Shown here: piece after piece, positions 11,814 through 20,304 of the stretch
Layout of the letters: every line of letters begins with the position of its first letter
Numbering within the stretch: position 1 is the stretch's first letter
DNA from: Idiomarina loihiensis
GTDB taxonomy: Bacteria; Pseudomonadota; Gammaproteobacteria; Enterobacterales; Alteromonadaceae
Assembly: GCF_024584785.1 (NCBI RefSeq)
Contig: NZ_CP074112.1
Span: forward strand, 2,232,001-2,296,000
DNA: 64,000 nucleotides
Reading direction: 5' to 3'
Notes under the pieces: generated by a model
Database searches by the model: none
Told to the model about the DNA's origin: nothing
What the model saw: only the letters and a program-made list of their open reading frames with translations
Program-made: the position numbers and the translations under genes

Positions 11814-12029
11814 ATGAAGAATCACAGATACTCAAATAATGATCAGATCACCAAGCTGGTTAAGTTGCTGATAAGGCAAGGGTACGTCTATCAACGAGGA
11901 AAAAAGCATGGAAAGATCGTGTCGCCCAACGGGAAAAGACGTATATCGATACCGAGCACCCCTAGTGATTGGCGAGCACCAAGACAGTTTAAAGCAGAAG
12001 TACTAAGGAACTTTAAATATCGCCGATAA
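11814..12029 (+). CDS. HicA-like small protein next to viperin
   Basis: This 71-residue basic protein is nine bases downstream of the viperin stop, with AAGGAG before its ATG. The pattern LIRQGYVYQRGKKHGKIV and ISIPSTP recalls the HicA dsRBD-like fold with its His. There is no adjacent HicB antitoxin. It may be a solitary HicA-like RNA-binding protein or an accessory of the viperin operon. Confidence 0.55.
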   Translation: MKNHRYSNNDQITKLVKLLIRQGYVYQRGKKHGKIVSPNGKRRISIPSTPSDWRAPRQFKAEVLRNFKYRR

Positions 12030-12072
12030 ATCGCAGTTTATATTGCGTTGCGGACAGCAACTTAAATGATAA

Positions 12073-12094
12073 GAGGTGGGAAGGTTCCCACCTC
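12073..12094. terminator. Strong hairpin between convergent genes
   Basis: GAGGTGGGAA and TTCCCACCTC form a 10-bp stem with a two-base loop between the viperin/hicA operon (plus) and the gene ending at 12113 (minus). It is likely a bidirectional terminator, though T runs are short. Confidence 0.6.
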
Positions 12095-12112
12095 GCTATT
12101 CAGCTCTGCGGA

Positions 12113-12790
12113 TTAACTTGGCGGTGACTGAATTCGCCCCATCAACCGTACCTTCCAATCATCAAGCACGCAATAGGCTTCACCGAATATCGTCTCATAC
12201 ACCGTTTTAGCCAGCAGCGGCGCACCTCTCTCGATAAGCTCACCAACGCGCTCTGCTGGGCGACCGATATATTCATACTTCGTCATGTGATTTGCTGCGC
12301 TTTCGGCCGCTTTCCATATACCTAGAAATACTGTTGATACGAAACTGGCGTAGGGAGCTGGGAGCGTAATCCACATTCGGGAGCCATTATCGCGATAAGC
12401 TAGCTCCCCTTCTTCGATATGCACCTTTGCTCCGGTCCATAGTTGCTTACCAAGCGCTTTGGGTGGCTCATCCATTATCAGGTATCGGTTACATTGCTTC
12501 GCGTAACTGATGATAGTTTGTTGAACTGAATCCAATGCATCGAGTTCCGCTAGCAGCTCTTGTCGAGGTGCTAATAAATCACTCGGGATATCGAGCGATT
12601 GATTCTGCAACAACTTATGACGGATGCGTATTGCTAGTGATTCAGCAGCTTGCTGATTGTTGAACCCTAAATATTGCAGCATATCGTTGAGACGCACTAG
12701 GTTTCCCGTTAGCGCTATATCCTTATGATCTACATTAAGATTAGCTGTACTTGCGACTTGCTCACTGATATGAGCCCATATACTTTTCAT
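12113..12790 (-). CDS. Hypothetical protein, 225 aa
   Basis: This is a soluble, mostly helical protein with no recognised domain. It is 51 nt downstream of the gene at 12842-13231 on the same strand and probably in the same operon. Tracts such as RNRHKLL-like basic residues and KALGKQLWTGAKVHIEEG are visible but not diagnostic. Confidence 0.55.
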   Translation of the reverse strand: MKSIWAHISEQVASTANLNVDHKDIALTGNLVRLNDMLQYLGFNNQQAAESLAIRIRHKLLQNQSLDIPSDLLAPRQELLAELDALDSVQQTIISYAKQCNRYLIMDEPPKALGKQLWTGAKVHIEEGELAYRDNGSRMWITLPAPYASFVSTVFLGIWKAAESAANHMTKYEYIGRPAERVGELIERGAPLLAKTVYETIFGEAYCVLDDWKVRLMGRIQSPPS

Positions 12791-12841
12791 AGCAGCACTT
12801 CCTTCTCATAGTTCTGTTGATATAGGTTTTTCAGTCGGACT

Positions 12842-13231
12842 TTATTTGTCTTTGATCTGCAGTACCGCATTAGTACCCGACACGCGGGCATAACCGGCTG
12901 CTGAATTCGGTCGCTCTCCTTCTGCTGAGGAAATATAGCGACCTTCAGTGTCATAGATAGCCACTGGCTGTTTATCGATAATGAGAAGGTAATGCTTTAT
13001 TGGCCCCAAAATGCCGTGAATTCCATTTCTATCATTGATAATGGCGTTAGCGATGTAGGGCTCTCCGTTACCGGCTGTTAACGGCTGATAATACTCAGTC
13101 ATGTCGAGCACATGTAAACGGTAGGCACCGACCATGCCAGCAAAGGTGATCTGCCGAGGTCGACTATTGATAAAAACGCGCTCTAAATATGCCTTCGGGG
13201 CATTCTCAGGGGTATAGTTGTGAGGATGGCT
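12842..13231 (-). CDS. Hypothetical protein, about 129 aa
   Basis: The start MSHPHNYTPENAPK at 13231 is preferred over a longer frame to 13288, because the extra residues (LLSLFAPSSIANNG) give only a weak signal and a poor ribosome site. The product is mostly beta-strand-like (ITFAGMVGAYRLHVLD, HYLLIIDKQPVAIYD). It is the probable first gene of a two-gene operon with 12113-12790. Family unknown. Confidence 0.5.
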   Translation of the reverse strand, partial: SHPHNYTPENAPKAYLERVFINSRPRQITFAGMVGAYRLHVLDMTEYYQPLTAGNGEPYIANAIINDRNGIHGILGPIKHYLLIIDKQPVAIYDTEGRYISSAEGERPNSAAGYARVSGTNAVLQIKDK

Positions 13232-13291
13232 CATATTCTCGTCTCCGTTATTTGCGATTGATGATGGTGCAAATAAGGAGAGCAACACACT

Positions 13292-13432
13292 ATGCGTCTG
13301 ATGGTTCCTGATCTCGTTTCGTCAGGCACATCCCAAGTCGTTACTTGGTGGCCACCTTACCCAGACTGGCAGGTTGGCGAGAGCGTTGCTCTTCTCTTAA
13401 TGCAAATCACACTATATCAAATGGCCGCCTAG
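13292..13432 (+). CDS. Possible 46-aa small protein
   Basis: The frame starts ATG 13292 with AAGGAG 11 bases upstream and ends at TAG before the IS3 element. The product begins MRLMVPDLVSSG and contains WWPPYPDW. The same DNA has several short inverted repeats, so it may be a regulatory leader and not coding. Weak call. Confidence 0.2.
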   Translation: MRLMVPDLVSSGTSQVVTWWPPYPDWQVGESVALLLMQITLYQMAA

Positions 13433-13492
13433 AAGTCTATTTTTAACCCTTTAAACTCCTAGGCGACATCAATTCTTCTTGCCTAATCCAAA

Positions 13493-13516
13493 AACGGTTA
13501 CTTAAGCAACCGTTTC
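13493..13516. repeat. Near-perfect 24-bp palindrome left of IS3 element
   Basis: AACGGTT...CTTAAG...AACCGTT is symmetric apart from one mismatched pair. It lies a few bases before the IS3 left end. It may be a terminator or a preferred insertion target. Confidence 0.4.
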
Positions 13517-13566
13517 AAAACCTGATCCGTACCACTAAAAGTGGACACTTTGCTAAGCACTATTTT

Positions 13567-14418
13567 TTAATTCAAAGTTCTCTGGCTGAGATAGCCAATA
13601 GCACTATGCCTTCTTGTCTTGTTGTAATCAACTTCGATGTACTCAAAGACTGCTCGGCGCATATTTTCTCGATCCATGATGGGCTCGTCCTGCAAGGCTT
13701 CGACCTTTAATGAGTGAAAGAAGCTTTCGGCACAGGCATTATCCCAACAATTTCCTTTTCGGCTCATACTCTGAGTAAGTCTATGTTTTTTTAATTAAAT
13801 CTCGATAATCGTTTGAACAATATTGACTACCTCGGTCGCTGTGAACAATGATCCCTTCGGGAAAACCTCTGCGAAATAAAGCCATTTTCAGAGCATCACA
13901 CACCAACGTTGCGGTCATTCGGTTACTCATCGACCAGCCAACAACCGAGCGTGAATATAGATCGATGATTACCGCTAGGTACAGCCAGCCCTCACTAGTG
14001 AATAAATACGTGATATCGCCAACCCACTTTTGATTCGGAGCACTTGCCGTAAAATCTTGCTCCAGCAAGTTTGGCGCCACAGGCTGATTGTGCTTACTGT
14101 CCGTGGTGACCTTAAATTTACGTGCAGCCTTAGGTACAAGGCCCTGGCGTATCATACTATTGCGAATAGTTTTGATGTCGGGTGTCATGTCGAGCTCTGC
14201 CAAATCCACTTGGATACGCCGAGCGCCGCTGCGCTCTTTCGAGTCAATAAATGCCTGCTTAATCGCCTCGTCTCGCTCAATTTGACGCTGCTCTCGAGGA
14301 TTGACTGTCTGACCATGTTTCCGCCAGGCATAATACCCACTACGCGATACGTTGAGCACGTTCACCATCCGCTTTAAGCTGAATTGATGCTGGTGCTCAA
14401 GAATAAACTCAAATCTGG
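13567..14418 (-). pseudogene. IS3-family transposase orfB, frameshifted
   Basis: This is the integrase-core transposase (rve). The N-terminal part runs RMVNVLNVSRSGYYAWRK to GDITYLFTSEGWLYLAVIID and [19 protein letters not shown]. An extra A in an A run near 13775 shifts the frame. Dropping one A restores [19 protein letters not shown] and the last catalytic Glu region ([14 protein letters not shown]). The product as written is broken. Confidence 0.88.
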
Positions 14419-14702
14419 CTATTTTTGGTTCTTCGCGAAGTAGGTAGCCGCCTTTTTTAATATGGCCAGGTCCTCTGCCTGTTCAGCTAATTGACGTTTT
14501 AATCGAGCCATTTCAGCGGCTTGCTCTGCTTCTCTGGCGCTCGTGTTAGATTTTTTTACGCCGCAGTCCGCCAACTGTACAGCTGGGATTCGTAGACTTT
14601 TAGTTCTCTAGCCGCCGCTGCAACGCCTATTCTTTCAGCTAATTTCAGGGCTTCTGCTTTAAATTCTTGTGTGTGGACTTTGCGTGTTTTATTTGCTTTC
14701 AT
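14419..14702 (-). pseudogene. IS3-family transposase orfA, frameshifted
   Basis: It starts MKANKTRKVHTQEFKAEAL, a typical HTH orfA, and reads to QLYSWRTAA before a premature TAA near 14560. A one-base shift restores KKSNTSAREAEQAAEMARL and the leucine-zipper part to the end at 14419. Both orfA and orfB are therefore out of frame. Confidence 0.75.
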
Positions 14703-14765
14703 GATTCACCTCGTTAAGTGATTTTACTCACTTAGCTCGGTGTCCAAAAGTACTGGTACGGATCA

Positions 14766-15012
14766 CATTGTCTTATATGGAATCTACTGCCTATCGCCCT
14801 ACCACATAGGTCGCGGTAGTAACGCAGCACGGTGGATTTACACAGCTTTGTCGGCGTTCGGCTTAGTGTTGTTTCTGGGGTTGGGTTTCGCAAATATGCC
14901 GCCGCCAGATGTGATTGCCTCGATTATCTGCACCCCGCTTACAATATTCGCAATTGTGCGGTTGTTTCAGGAGAGATCTAAGGATTGGTTTGAAGAGCAG
15001 GGATCGAATTGA
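14766..15012 (+). pseudogene. Membrane protein gene truncated at 5' end by IS3
   Basis: The frame emerges from the IS3 right end without its own start. It encodes two hydrophobic helices (IYTALSAFGLVLFLGLGF, VIASIICTPLTIFAIVRLF) and a charged tail. The longer frame from 14740 uses IS sequence as its start and is probably artificial. Function unknown. Confidence 0.45.
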
Positions 15013-15013
15013 T

Positions 15014-15382
15014 ATGCGGAGTCTACTCATAGGGCTATCAGCCATAACCTTGTTATTCTCAGCAGTCGCTACAAGCGCGGAGACTCGACGTACTAATCAT
15101 TACTCTCCAATGAGCGAATATACAGCCAGTATATTTAAGGCCGTAAAGCAATACCTACCTTCGGAATCCGAAGCGAGGCAGGGTGTGAGCTGCAAAGTAT
15201 CATTTCGACAAAACCGCTCAGGCTATATTCAAGAGATTAAAGTTATTGAATGTAGCGACGGAACTACCAGTAACTTACTTATTCAAGCGCTAGCCAAGGC
15301 ATCACCGATGCCACAGCCAACAAGGCCTGGAGATTTCCAAGAAGAGGTTACGATTGTTTACTCACCTCAGCAGCTCCCCTAA
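15014..15382 (+). CDS. Exported protein with TolA/TonB C-terminal-like domain
   Basis: The 122-residue product has a signal peptide (RSLLIGLSAITLLFSAVATSA). The mature part has CKVSFRQNRSGYIQEIKVIE then ALAKASPMPQPTRPGDFQ, the pattern of the TolA/TonB C-terminal domain (Cys pair, A-SP-P-P motif). The ATG at 15014 overlaps the preceding stop. A longer frame from 14915 lacks a signal and is unlikely. Exact role unknown. Confidence 0.6.
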   Translation: MRSLLIGLSAITLLFSAVATSAETRRTNHYSPMSEYTASIFKAVKQYLPSESEARQGVSCKVSFRQNRSGYIQEIKVIECSDGTTSNLLIQALAKASPMPQPTRPGDFQEEVTIVYSPQQLP

Positions 15383-15399
15383 ATTAATTTTGAAGCAAC

Positions 15400-15681
15400 T
15401 TAAATGCACTTGAATTCAATTTCAGTTGACCCCAGCCGTGCAGGAGCCGCGGCCACTACAGTTTCTTCTACAATTTCAAGCTTCAAGCCCTTGGATTCAC
15501 AAAACGCGTTAGCTTCTTTATACACTTCAGCTTTATTCTCTAGGCTAATCCCGAGCCCCGGAGAGCCGTCCTTCTTACCGATGTAATAGAGGTTCTCGCC
15601 GAGTGATATAACCCCTGTGCTGGCACATGCAGAGGCTATTAATGAAATGGTTAATACTATGGTCAGGTGCAAGAATTTCAT
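15400..15681 (-). CDS. Small lipoprotein
   Basis: This 93-residue protein has a lipoprotein signal: MKFLHLTIVLTISLIASAC gives the lipobox I-A-S-A-C at residue 19. The mature part is short, with two more Cys. It is convergent with the TolA-like gene. No family recognised. Confidence 0.65.
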   Translation of the reverse strand: MKFLHLTIVLTISLIASACASTGVISLGENLYYIGKKDGSPGLGISLENKAEVYKEANAFCESKGLKLEIVEETVVAAAPARLGSTEIEFKCI

Positions 15682-15726
15682 ATTTTACGTTCCTTTGCGA
15701 TTACTCTATCCACTATGCGGCCTTTT

Positions 15727-15764
15727 GTAACTACCCCGTAAAATAATACAGCCCACTCGTAGAG
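15727..15764. repeat. Copy of the hipBA-module start repeat
   Basis: Bases from GTAACTACCCCGTAAAAT to CACTCGTAGAGTG match those just after the tRNA ends at 27774 and 45552 (one base differs). Here no tRNA end precedes it. CACTC-GTA-GAGTG is a small hairpin. It marks a former module junction. Confidence 0.7.
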
Positions 15765-15832
15765 TGTCTTGTGATCTTGACAGAGTCGGGAAAAATCAGG
15801 CCTTACCGGTTTTTTATCGAGTAGTTACATTT

Positions 15833-16564
15833 TTATCTTCCAACCCGCAATAATTCGCGGATACGCTCGCCGAAAGCTTGGATCGTTATATTTCTCTTTA
15901 ACCCTCTAGGACTGGTCATAAATGGAATAACAACTACAAGTGTGTCGTCGTCATTCCGCAACCATCGTAAAGCCTGGCCGTCGATTAACTCTAGCTTAAA
16001 CTCACTATTAACTTCAGCGTACGCTCGTTTAAAATCGTCGGCGAAAGTGACTCCAGCACAAATAATTAGCTGCGGCTTAGCTTTTGCTGCGTAAGACCTC
16101 AGTTTGGGAAATCTATGAATGCGGCACCAATCCATATAGCCTTGCTTCGTCTCAATGCCAGTTACCTGCGCTATCGAATCTAGCCAGTGATGATGGTTAA
16201 CATTACGAAATCCGACAGGATATAAATTAGTTTTGAAATATCCTTGGCTACCTACACAGAAAGGCCTTTTGGTTTCAGCGAAAACTTTGTAATCCGCAAC
16301 GATTCCTCCCTGCACCGCACTTAATAGTTTCATCTTCTGCTGGTTATACTTGAATTTTAGATTGTGAGCCCAGTCGTTATAGCCATCCGGCGGTGAGGAT
16401 ACATTTTTATTGAATTCCTCGAGCAGTGAAGAGGCGCTATGCCCACCTCCCCACTCTATACCTGATACCCAAATAGCTTGACTAGACGGAGCTCCAATAT
16501 CGCCGCCGTCCATTCCAGAAAAGCCCAATGCCCACTTTTCGAAATCTTGATTTATGTTACTCAT
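15833..16564 (-). CDS. Hypothetical protein, possibly uracil-DNA-glycosylase-like fold
   Basis: The product is about 243 residues from MSNINQDFEKWALG. A longer start at 16612 would overlap dnaB. Segments AIWVSGIEWGGGH, QLIICAGVTFADDFK and VVVIPFMTSPRG are spaced like the early loop, central strand and late HPS-type loop of UDG-superfamily proteins. I cannot confirm this by eye. It lies just downstream of the dnaB remnant. Confidence 0.45.
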   Translation of the reverse strand: MSNINQDFEKWALGFSGMDGGDIGAPSSQAIWVSGIEWGGGHSASSLLEEFNKNVSSPPDGYNDWAHNLKFKYNQQKMKLLSAVQGGIVADYKVFAETKRPFCVGSQGYFKTNLYPVGFRNVNHHHWLDSIAQVTGIETKQGYMDWCRIHRFPKLRSYAAKAKPQLIICAGVTFADDFKRAYAEVNSEFKLELIDGQALRWLRNDDDTLVVVIPFMTSPRGLKRNITIQAFGERIRELLRVGR

Positions 16565-17312
16565 TCTTCCTTCTTCCTTATTCCTTGTTGTCAAAACGAG
16601 AAATACTGCCATTGAATATCAGTTCTATGGTTGCCAACGGACCGTTACGTTGTTTACCGATAATCAATTCCGATACATTCGGATTAGTAGTCTCTTCATA
16701 GTAATACCCATCTCTATAAACAAATGCAATGATATCCGCATCTTGTTCAATTGAACCCGATTCGCGCAAATCTGAGTTGATAGGCCGTTTGTCTTGGCGC
16801 AGCTCTAACGTTCGATTTAATTGTGACAATGCAACAACTGGAACATCTCACTCTTTAGCTAGCGCTTTTAAAGAACGAGAAATTTCAGCAATTTCTTGAG
16901 TGCGATTATCACTTTTTGACGGTACTCTCATTAATTGAAGGTAATCAATCATGATGTGTGATAGACCACCATGCTTTTTAGATACTCGACGAGCTCGAGA
17001 GCGAATCTCCGTTGGGGTTAAATCGCTACTATCATCAATATAAAGTTGCGCCCGTTGGTGAATTATTGTTGCACTGCTTTCGACTCTTTCTCGCTCAGTG
17101 AGAGTGAGTTGTCCATTTTGGATTTTCACAAGCTCAACACGAGAAATAGAAGCAAGCATTCTCATTATGAGTTTTTCGGAAGGCATTTCCAGACTAAACA
17201 CTAAGGCGGGACGTCTATTATTTAAAGCAATGAACTCAACCATATTCATGGCTAAAGTTGTTTTCCCCATAGATGGACGCGCAGCCAAAATAATTAACTG
17301 CCCACCCCGCAG

Positions 17313-18618
17313 GAGAGTGTAAAAATATCTGTGTAAATGGCATTCTTAACAATATCGAAGAAGGATATCAGAATGCCAATATCAGACAAACTCATCGACC
17401 AGCTGCTGGACGGCTGTGATTCCCCAGAAGACATCTTAGGCGAAGCCGGCCTACTCAAACAGCTTACCAAGAAGGTGGCAGAGCGGGTGCTAGAGGCTGA
17501 AATGGAAGCTCATTTAGGCTACGCACCAAATGTCTCAGCCGGCAACAACAGCGGCAACTCTCGTAATGGTAAAACCAAGAAAACTGTTCGTAGCATCAAT
17601 GGCGATGTCGAACTAGATATTCCTCGTGACCGTAACGGTAGTTTTGAGCCCAAGTTAGTTCGCAAAGGCGAACGCCAGCTGAATGGATTTGATGAGCGCA
17701 TCATAGCATTGTATGCGCGTGGCATGACTACTCGTGACATTCAAGCATACCTTGAAGAAGCCTATGGTGTTGAAGTCTCGCCGACGTTCATTTCTCAGGT
17801 GACCAACGCCGTCATGGACGAGGTCAAGGCCTGGCAGCATCGTCCGTTGGCAAAGCTGTACCCAGTTGTTTACCTTGATTGTCTAGTCGTTCGCAGCCGT
17901 GATTCTGGTGTTGTACAGAATAAGTCAGTGTACCTAGCGCTTGGCATCAACACTGACGGTGAAAAAGAGCTGCTCGGGCTGTGGATGGCTCAAACTGAAG
18001 GCGCTAAATTCTGGCTATCGGTAATGAACGAGCTGAAAAACCGTGGTGTAGACGATATCTTCATTGCCTGCTGCGATGGCCTTAAAGGCTTCCCTGAAGC
18101 CATTGAGGCGGTTTACCCGAAGACTCAAGTGCAACTGTGCATTGTGCACCAAATTCGCCACTCTCTGCGGTACGTAAACTGGAAACAGCGCAAGACTATT
18201 GCCGCTGATTTAAAACTCATTTATGGCGCGGCTACTCGCGCTGAAGCCGAGCAGGCACTAGAAAATTTCGCCTCGACATGGGACTCTGAGCATCCCACCA
18301 TCAGTCGCTCATGGCGGGCAAACTGGGAGCGCTTAAGTGTGTTCTTCGACTACCCAGTTGAGATACGCAAGGCCATTTATACCACCAATGCCATTGAGTC
18401 GCTGAATGCGTCACTGCGCAAAATCACCAAAACTCGCCGGTCGTTCCCTAACGACGAAGCCGTCATGAAGGTGCTGTACTTGGCCTTGCATCAGGCTTCA
18501 AAAAAGTGGACTATGCCCATACGCAACTGGAAGCCAGCGATGGCACAGTTCGAGATTATATATCAGGATCGGATTTAACAGTGAAACCAGCCATTTACAC
18601 AAAATCTTTTACAGTCTC
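17313..18618 (+). mobile_element. IS256-family insertion sequence, copy 2 (1,306 bp)
   Basis: It has the same ends, length and sequence as copy 1, and is flanked by the exact 8-bp duplication CCCCGCAG at 17305-17312 and 18619-18626. It is inserted in the dnaB-like gene. Both copies point the same way, so recombination between them would delete about 10 kb, including the viperin gene. Confidence 0.95.
17373..18578 (+). CDS. IS256-family transposase, copy 2
   Basis: The protein is identical to that of copy 1, with DDE residues intact and the same ATG and ribosome site. Confidence 0.93.
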   Translation: MPISDKLIDQLLDGCDSPEDILGEAGLLKQLTKKVAERVLEAEMEAHLGYAPNVSAGNNSGNSRNGKTKKTVRSINGDVELDIPRDRNGSFEPKLVRKGERQLNGFDERIIALYARGMTTRDIQAYLEEAYGVEVSPTFISQVTNAVMDEVKAWQHRPLAKLYPVVYLDCLVVRSRDSGVVQNKSVYLALGINTDGEKELLGLWMAQTEGAKFWLSVMNELKNRGVDDIFIACCDGLKGFPEAIEAVYPKTQVQLCIVHQIRHSLRYVNWKQRKTIAADLKLIYGAATRAEAEQALENFASTWDSEHPTISRSWRANWERLSVFFDYPVEIRKAIYTTNAIESLNASLRKITKTRRSFPNDEAVMKVLYLALHQASKKWTMPIRNWKPAMAQFEIIYQDRI

Positions 18619-19463
18619 CCCCGCAGCCCTGAAGTTACTGTGTCAAAATCTTTATACCCAGTACGTAAACCAACAACACCATCGCTATTAGGGATCGAAC
18701 TAACCTCTTCAATACGAGCAATTGTTTGTTTAAGTATTTGATGCGTATCTTGAAGACGGTCGGTCGTCTCTTGATGTTTCAACCGAGATAGTTGCACTTC
18801 ACTTTCATCAAGTAACGTTTCAATATTTCCAGTTGAATCACGAGCCGCTTTCTCAATTGAACTCGCTACCGCAATCAATCGACGCCGAATTGCGCAGTCA
18901 AGAACGCGTTGAATATGATTATCAATAGATGATGAACTGGCAGCTAACTTTATTAGCTCATCTAAATAAGCAATCGCAACTTGTGTCTTTGTCCGTTCTA
19001 ACGATTCTGAAAGTGTAACTATGTCTATAGTTTTTGATTGTGCGAAAAGTTCAGACATACCCTTAGCAATTTTTCTATGCTCTGCTGAGTAAAAATCATT
19101 ATGCGAGAGCTTTTCCGCTACTTTCTCCATCGCCTCCGGTTGCCGTAACACCGTACTCAAAACCATTTGTTCAGCGTAATTATCTTGTGGCGTTTTCATA
19201 TCATCTTTCCCCGATTTGTTGGTGAAAGACAACAGGCTTTTGGACGCCACAACGTTCGCTAAAAATGAAAAAAATCAAAACCACCTAGAAACAAGTGCAA
19301 ATCACATATTAAACAGTCACTTAAAAATCTTTGTGGCTTTTGAGATTCCCTAAAACACGGCCAACTGAATACTAAATCGTCGCGGCTTCAATCATGGCCA
19401 GTGATTACTTAATAAGTAGTTAAGGCTACTTTTTAAAAAAAGCTCAACCAATTGGTTGTAACC

Positions 19464-19682
19464 TCAGGCAAAGATTACATACAGCACTAGCAGGAAAATA
19501 CTACCAAACACTACTCTAAACACAGTCGGAGACACGTATTTTTTCGCCCATTCTTCAAGCTTGTCAAAGGTATAATCCGCTATACCCTGGCCAAAGGATG
19601 TCGCTCCGCAGGCTTTACAATTTCCATATTTATCGAGCTGTTGTTTTTTCTTTTTACAGTTTCTGCATGTCCCCACTGTCAT
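19464..19682 (-). CDS. Zinc-ribbon protein with C-terminal membrane helix
   Basis: The 72-residue product has CRNC and CKAC (a zinc ribbon, residues about 6-27), a linker, EEWAKKYVSPTVF and a C-terminal helix (VFGSIFLLVLYVIFA). It is the intact paralogue of the gene split by IS256 copy 1, with the same YVSP-VF junction. Tail-anchored inner-membrane location is inferred. Function unknown. Confidence 0.6.
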   Translation of the reverse strand: MTVGTCRNCKKKKQQLDKYGNCKACGATSFGQGIADYTFDKLEEWAKKYVSPTVFRVVFGSIFLLVLYVIFA

Positions 19683-19856
19683 TCGCCATCTCCTTTGGGC
19701 TGGTTCAAGAAATCAAATTGTCTATAAATCGATCTGAGCTTAATACTAAGTTATAATTTTGTGAACTCCCAACCAACTATAATCATTAAAAACTACTTTT
19801 CCCCCTCAGGTAAAGCTTACAATCCCTCTCAGAAACTTTCAGAATCGCTCAAAAAT

Positions 19857-20127
19857 GGTGGAATTTTTTCCACCTAAAAACTCAGGTTTTTTCGAAGGTT
19901 CAGAATTTTTTGTCGCGAGGCAAAGGTCAAAATTTGAAATTTCGAAGTCGGTATTCTGTGACCAATTTTGTCATTAAACGGTCTCAAAAGTGTCGATTTT
20001 GACGCTAAACAAAAAGTCAGAACACCGTTTAATCCCTTGCCAGACCTAGCTTTAACGATTTACCACCGAACCCGTGACCGCCCTCCGGAGGCAGAGGTCA
20101 CAGGTTCGACTCCTGTCGGGTGCGCCA
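19857..20127 (+). repeat. Type A boundary block ending in tRNA-Arg(CCG) 3' half (att2)
   Basis: The 271-bp block begins with the hairpin GGTGGAA-TTTT-TTCCACC (19857-19874). It contains a decayed att-like copy GCGAGGCAAAGGTCA at 19915-19929 and ends with the tRNA 3' half at 20080-20127. Same-length copies are at 27501 and 45279, and a shortened one is at 47343. After it, the repeated words GGGACCAA (about 20176-20200) resemble integrase arm sites. No gene is seen from 19683 to 20304. Confidence 0.88.
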
Positions 20128-20304
20128 TTTCTTATAAGGTCTTTACTGATAGTAAACACTAACAAATGTTTCTATGGGACCAAATTGGGACCAATTTATT
20201 AGCCCTGATGCGAACCAGGAGCCGCCCCTCCTCTCCCCAACGTGCAAAATTAGCTGTATAGTTACCCACAACGGATGTAAGACATCGCCTACAGCGGGAC
20301 AATC

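Larger units (their letters stand above)
13523..14765 (-). mobile_element. IS3-family insertion sequence, degenerate
   Basis: The terminal inverted repeats TGATCCGTACCA at 13523 and its complement TGGTACGGATCA ending at 14765 begin and end with TG/CA, as in IS3 elements. Transposase orfA and orfB lie between them on the minus strand, each with a frameshift. I see no convincing target duplication. Confidence 0.9.
16578..19199 (-). pseudogene. dnaB: Replicative helicase DnaB-like, split by IS256 and carrying a nonsense codon
   Basis: The N-domain (19199 to 18619) starts MKTPQDNYAEQMVLSTVLRQ. After the IS, the ATPase core resumes with AARPSMGKTTLAMN (Walker A), FSLEMPSEKL, IMIDYLQLMRV (Walker B). 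The C-terminal part is [15 protein letters not shown] and [13 protein letters not shown]. The IS is flanked by CCCCGCAG duplications. Independently, a TGA at about 16853 interrupts [14 protein letters not shown] where the family has Leu, so the gene was or became non-functional apart from the IS. It belongs to plasmid/phage-type DnaB helicases. Confidence 0.9.

Noticed and set aside
11814-12029. Complete hicAB toxin-antitoxin
   Set aside because: No HicB-like frame lies on either side; the neighbours are the viperin and a convergent unrelated operon.
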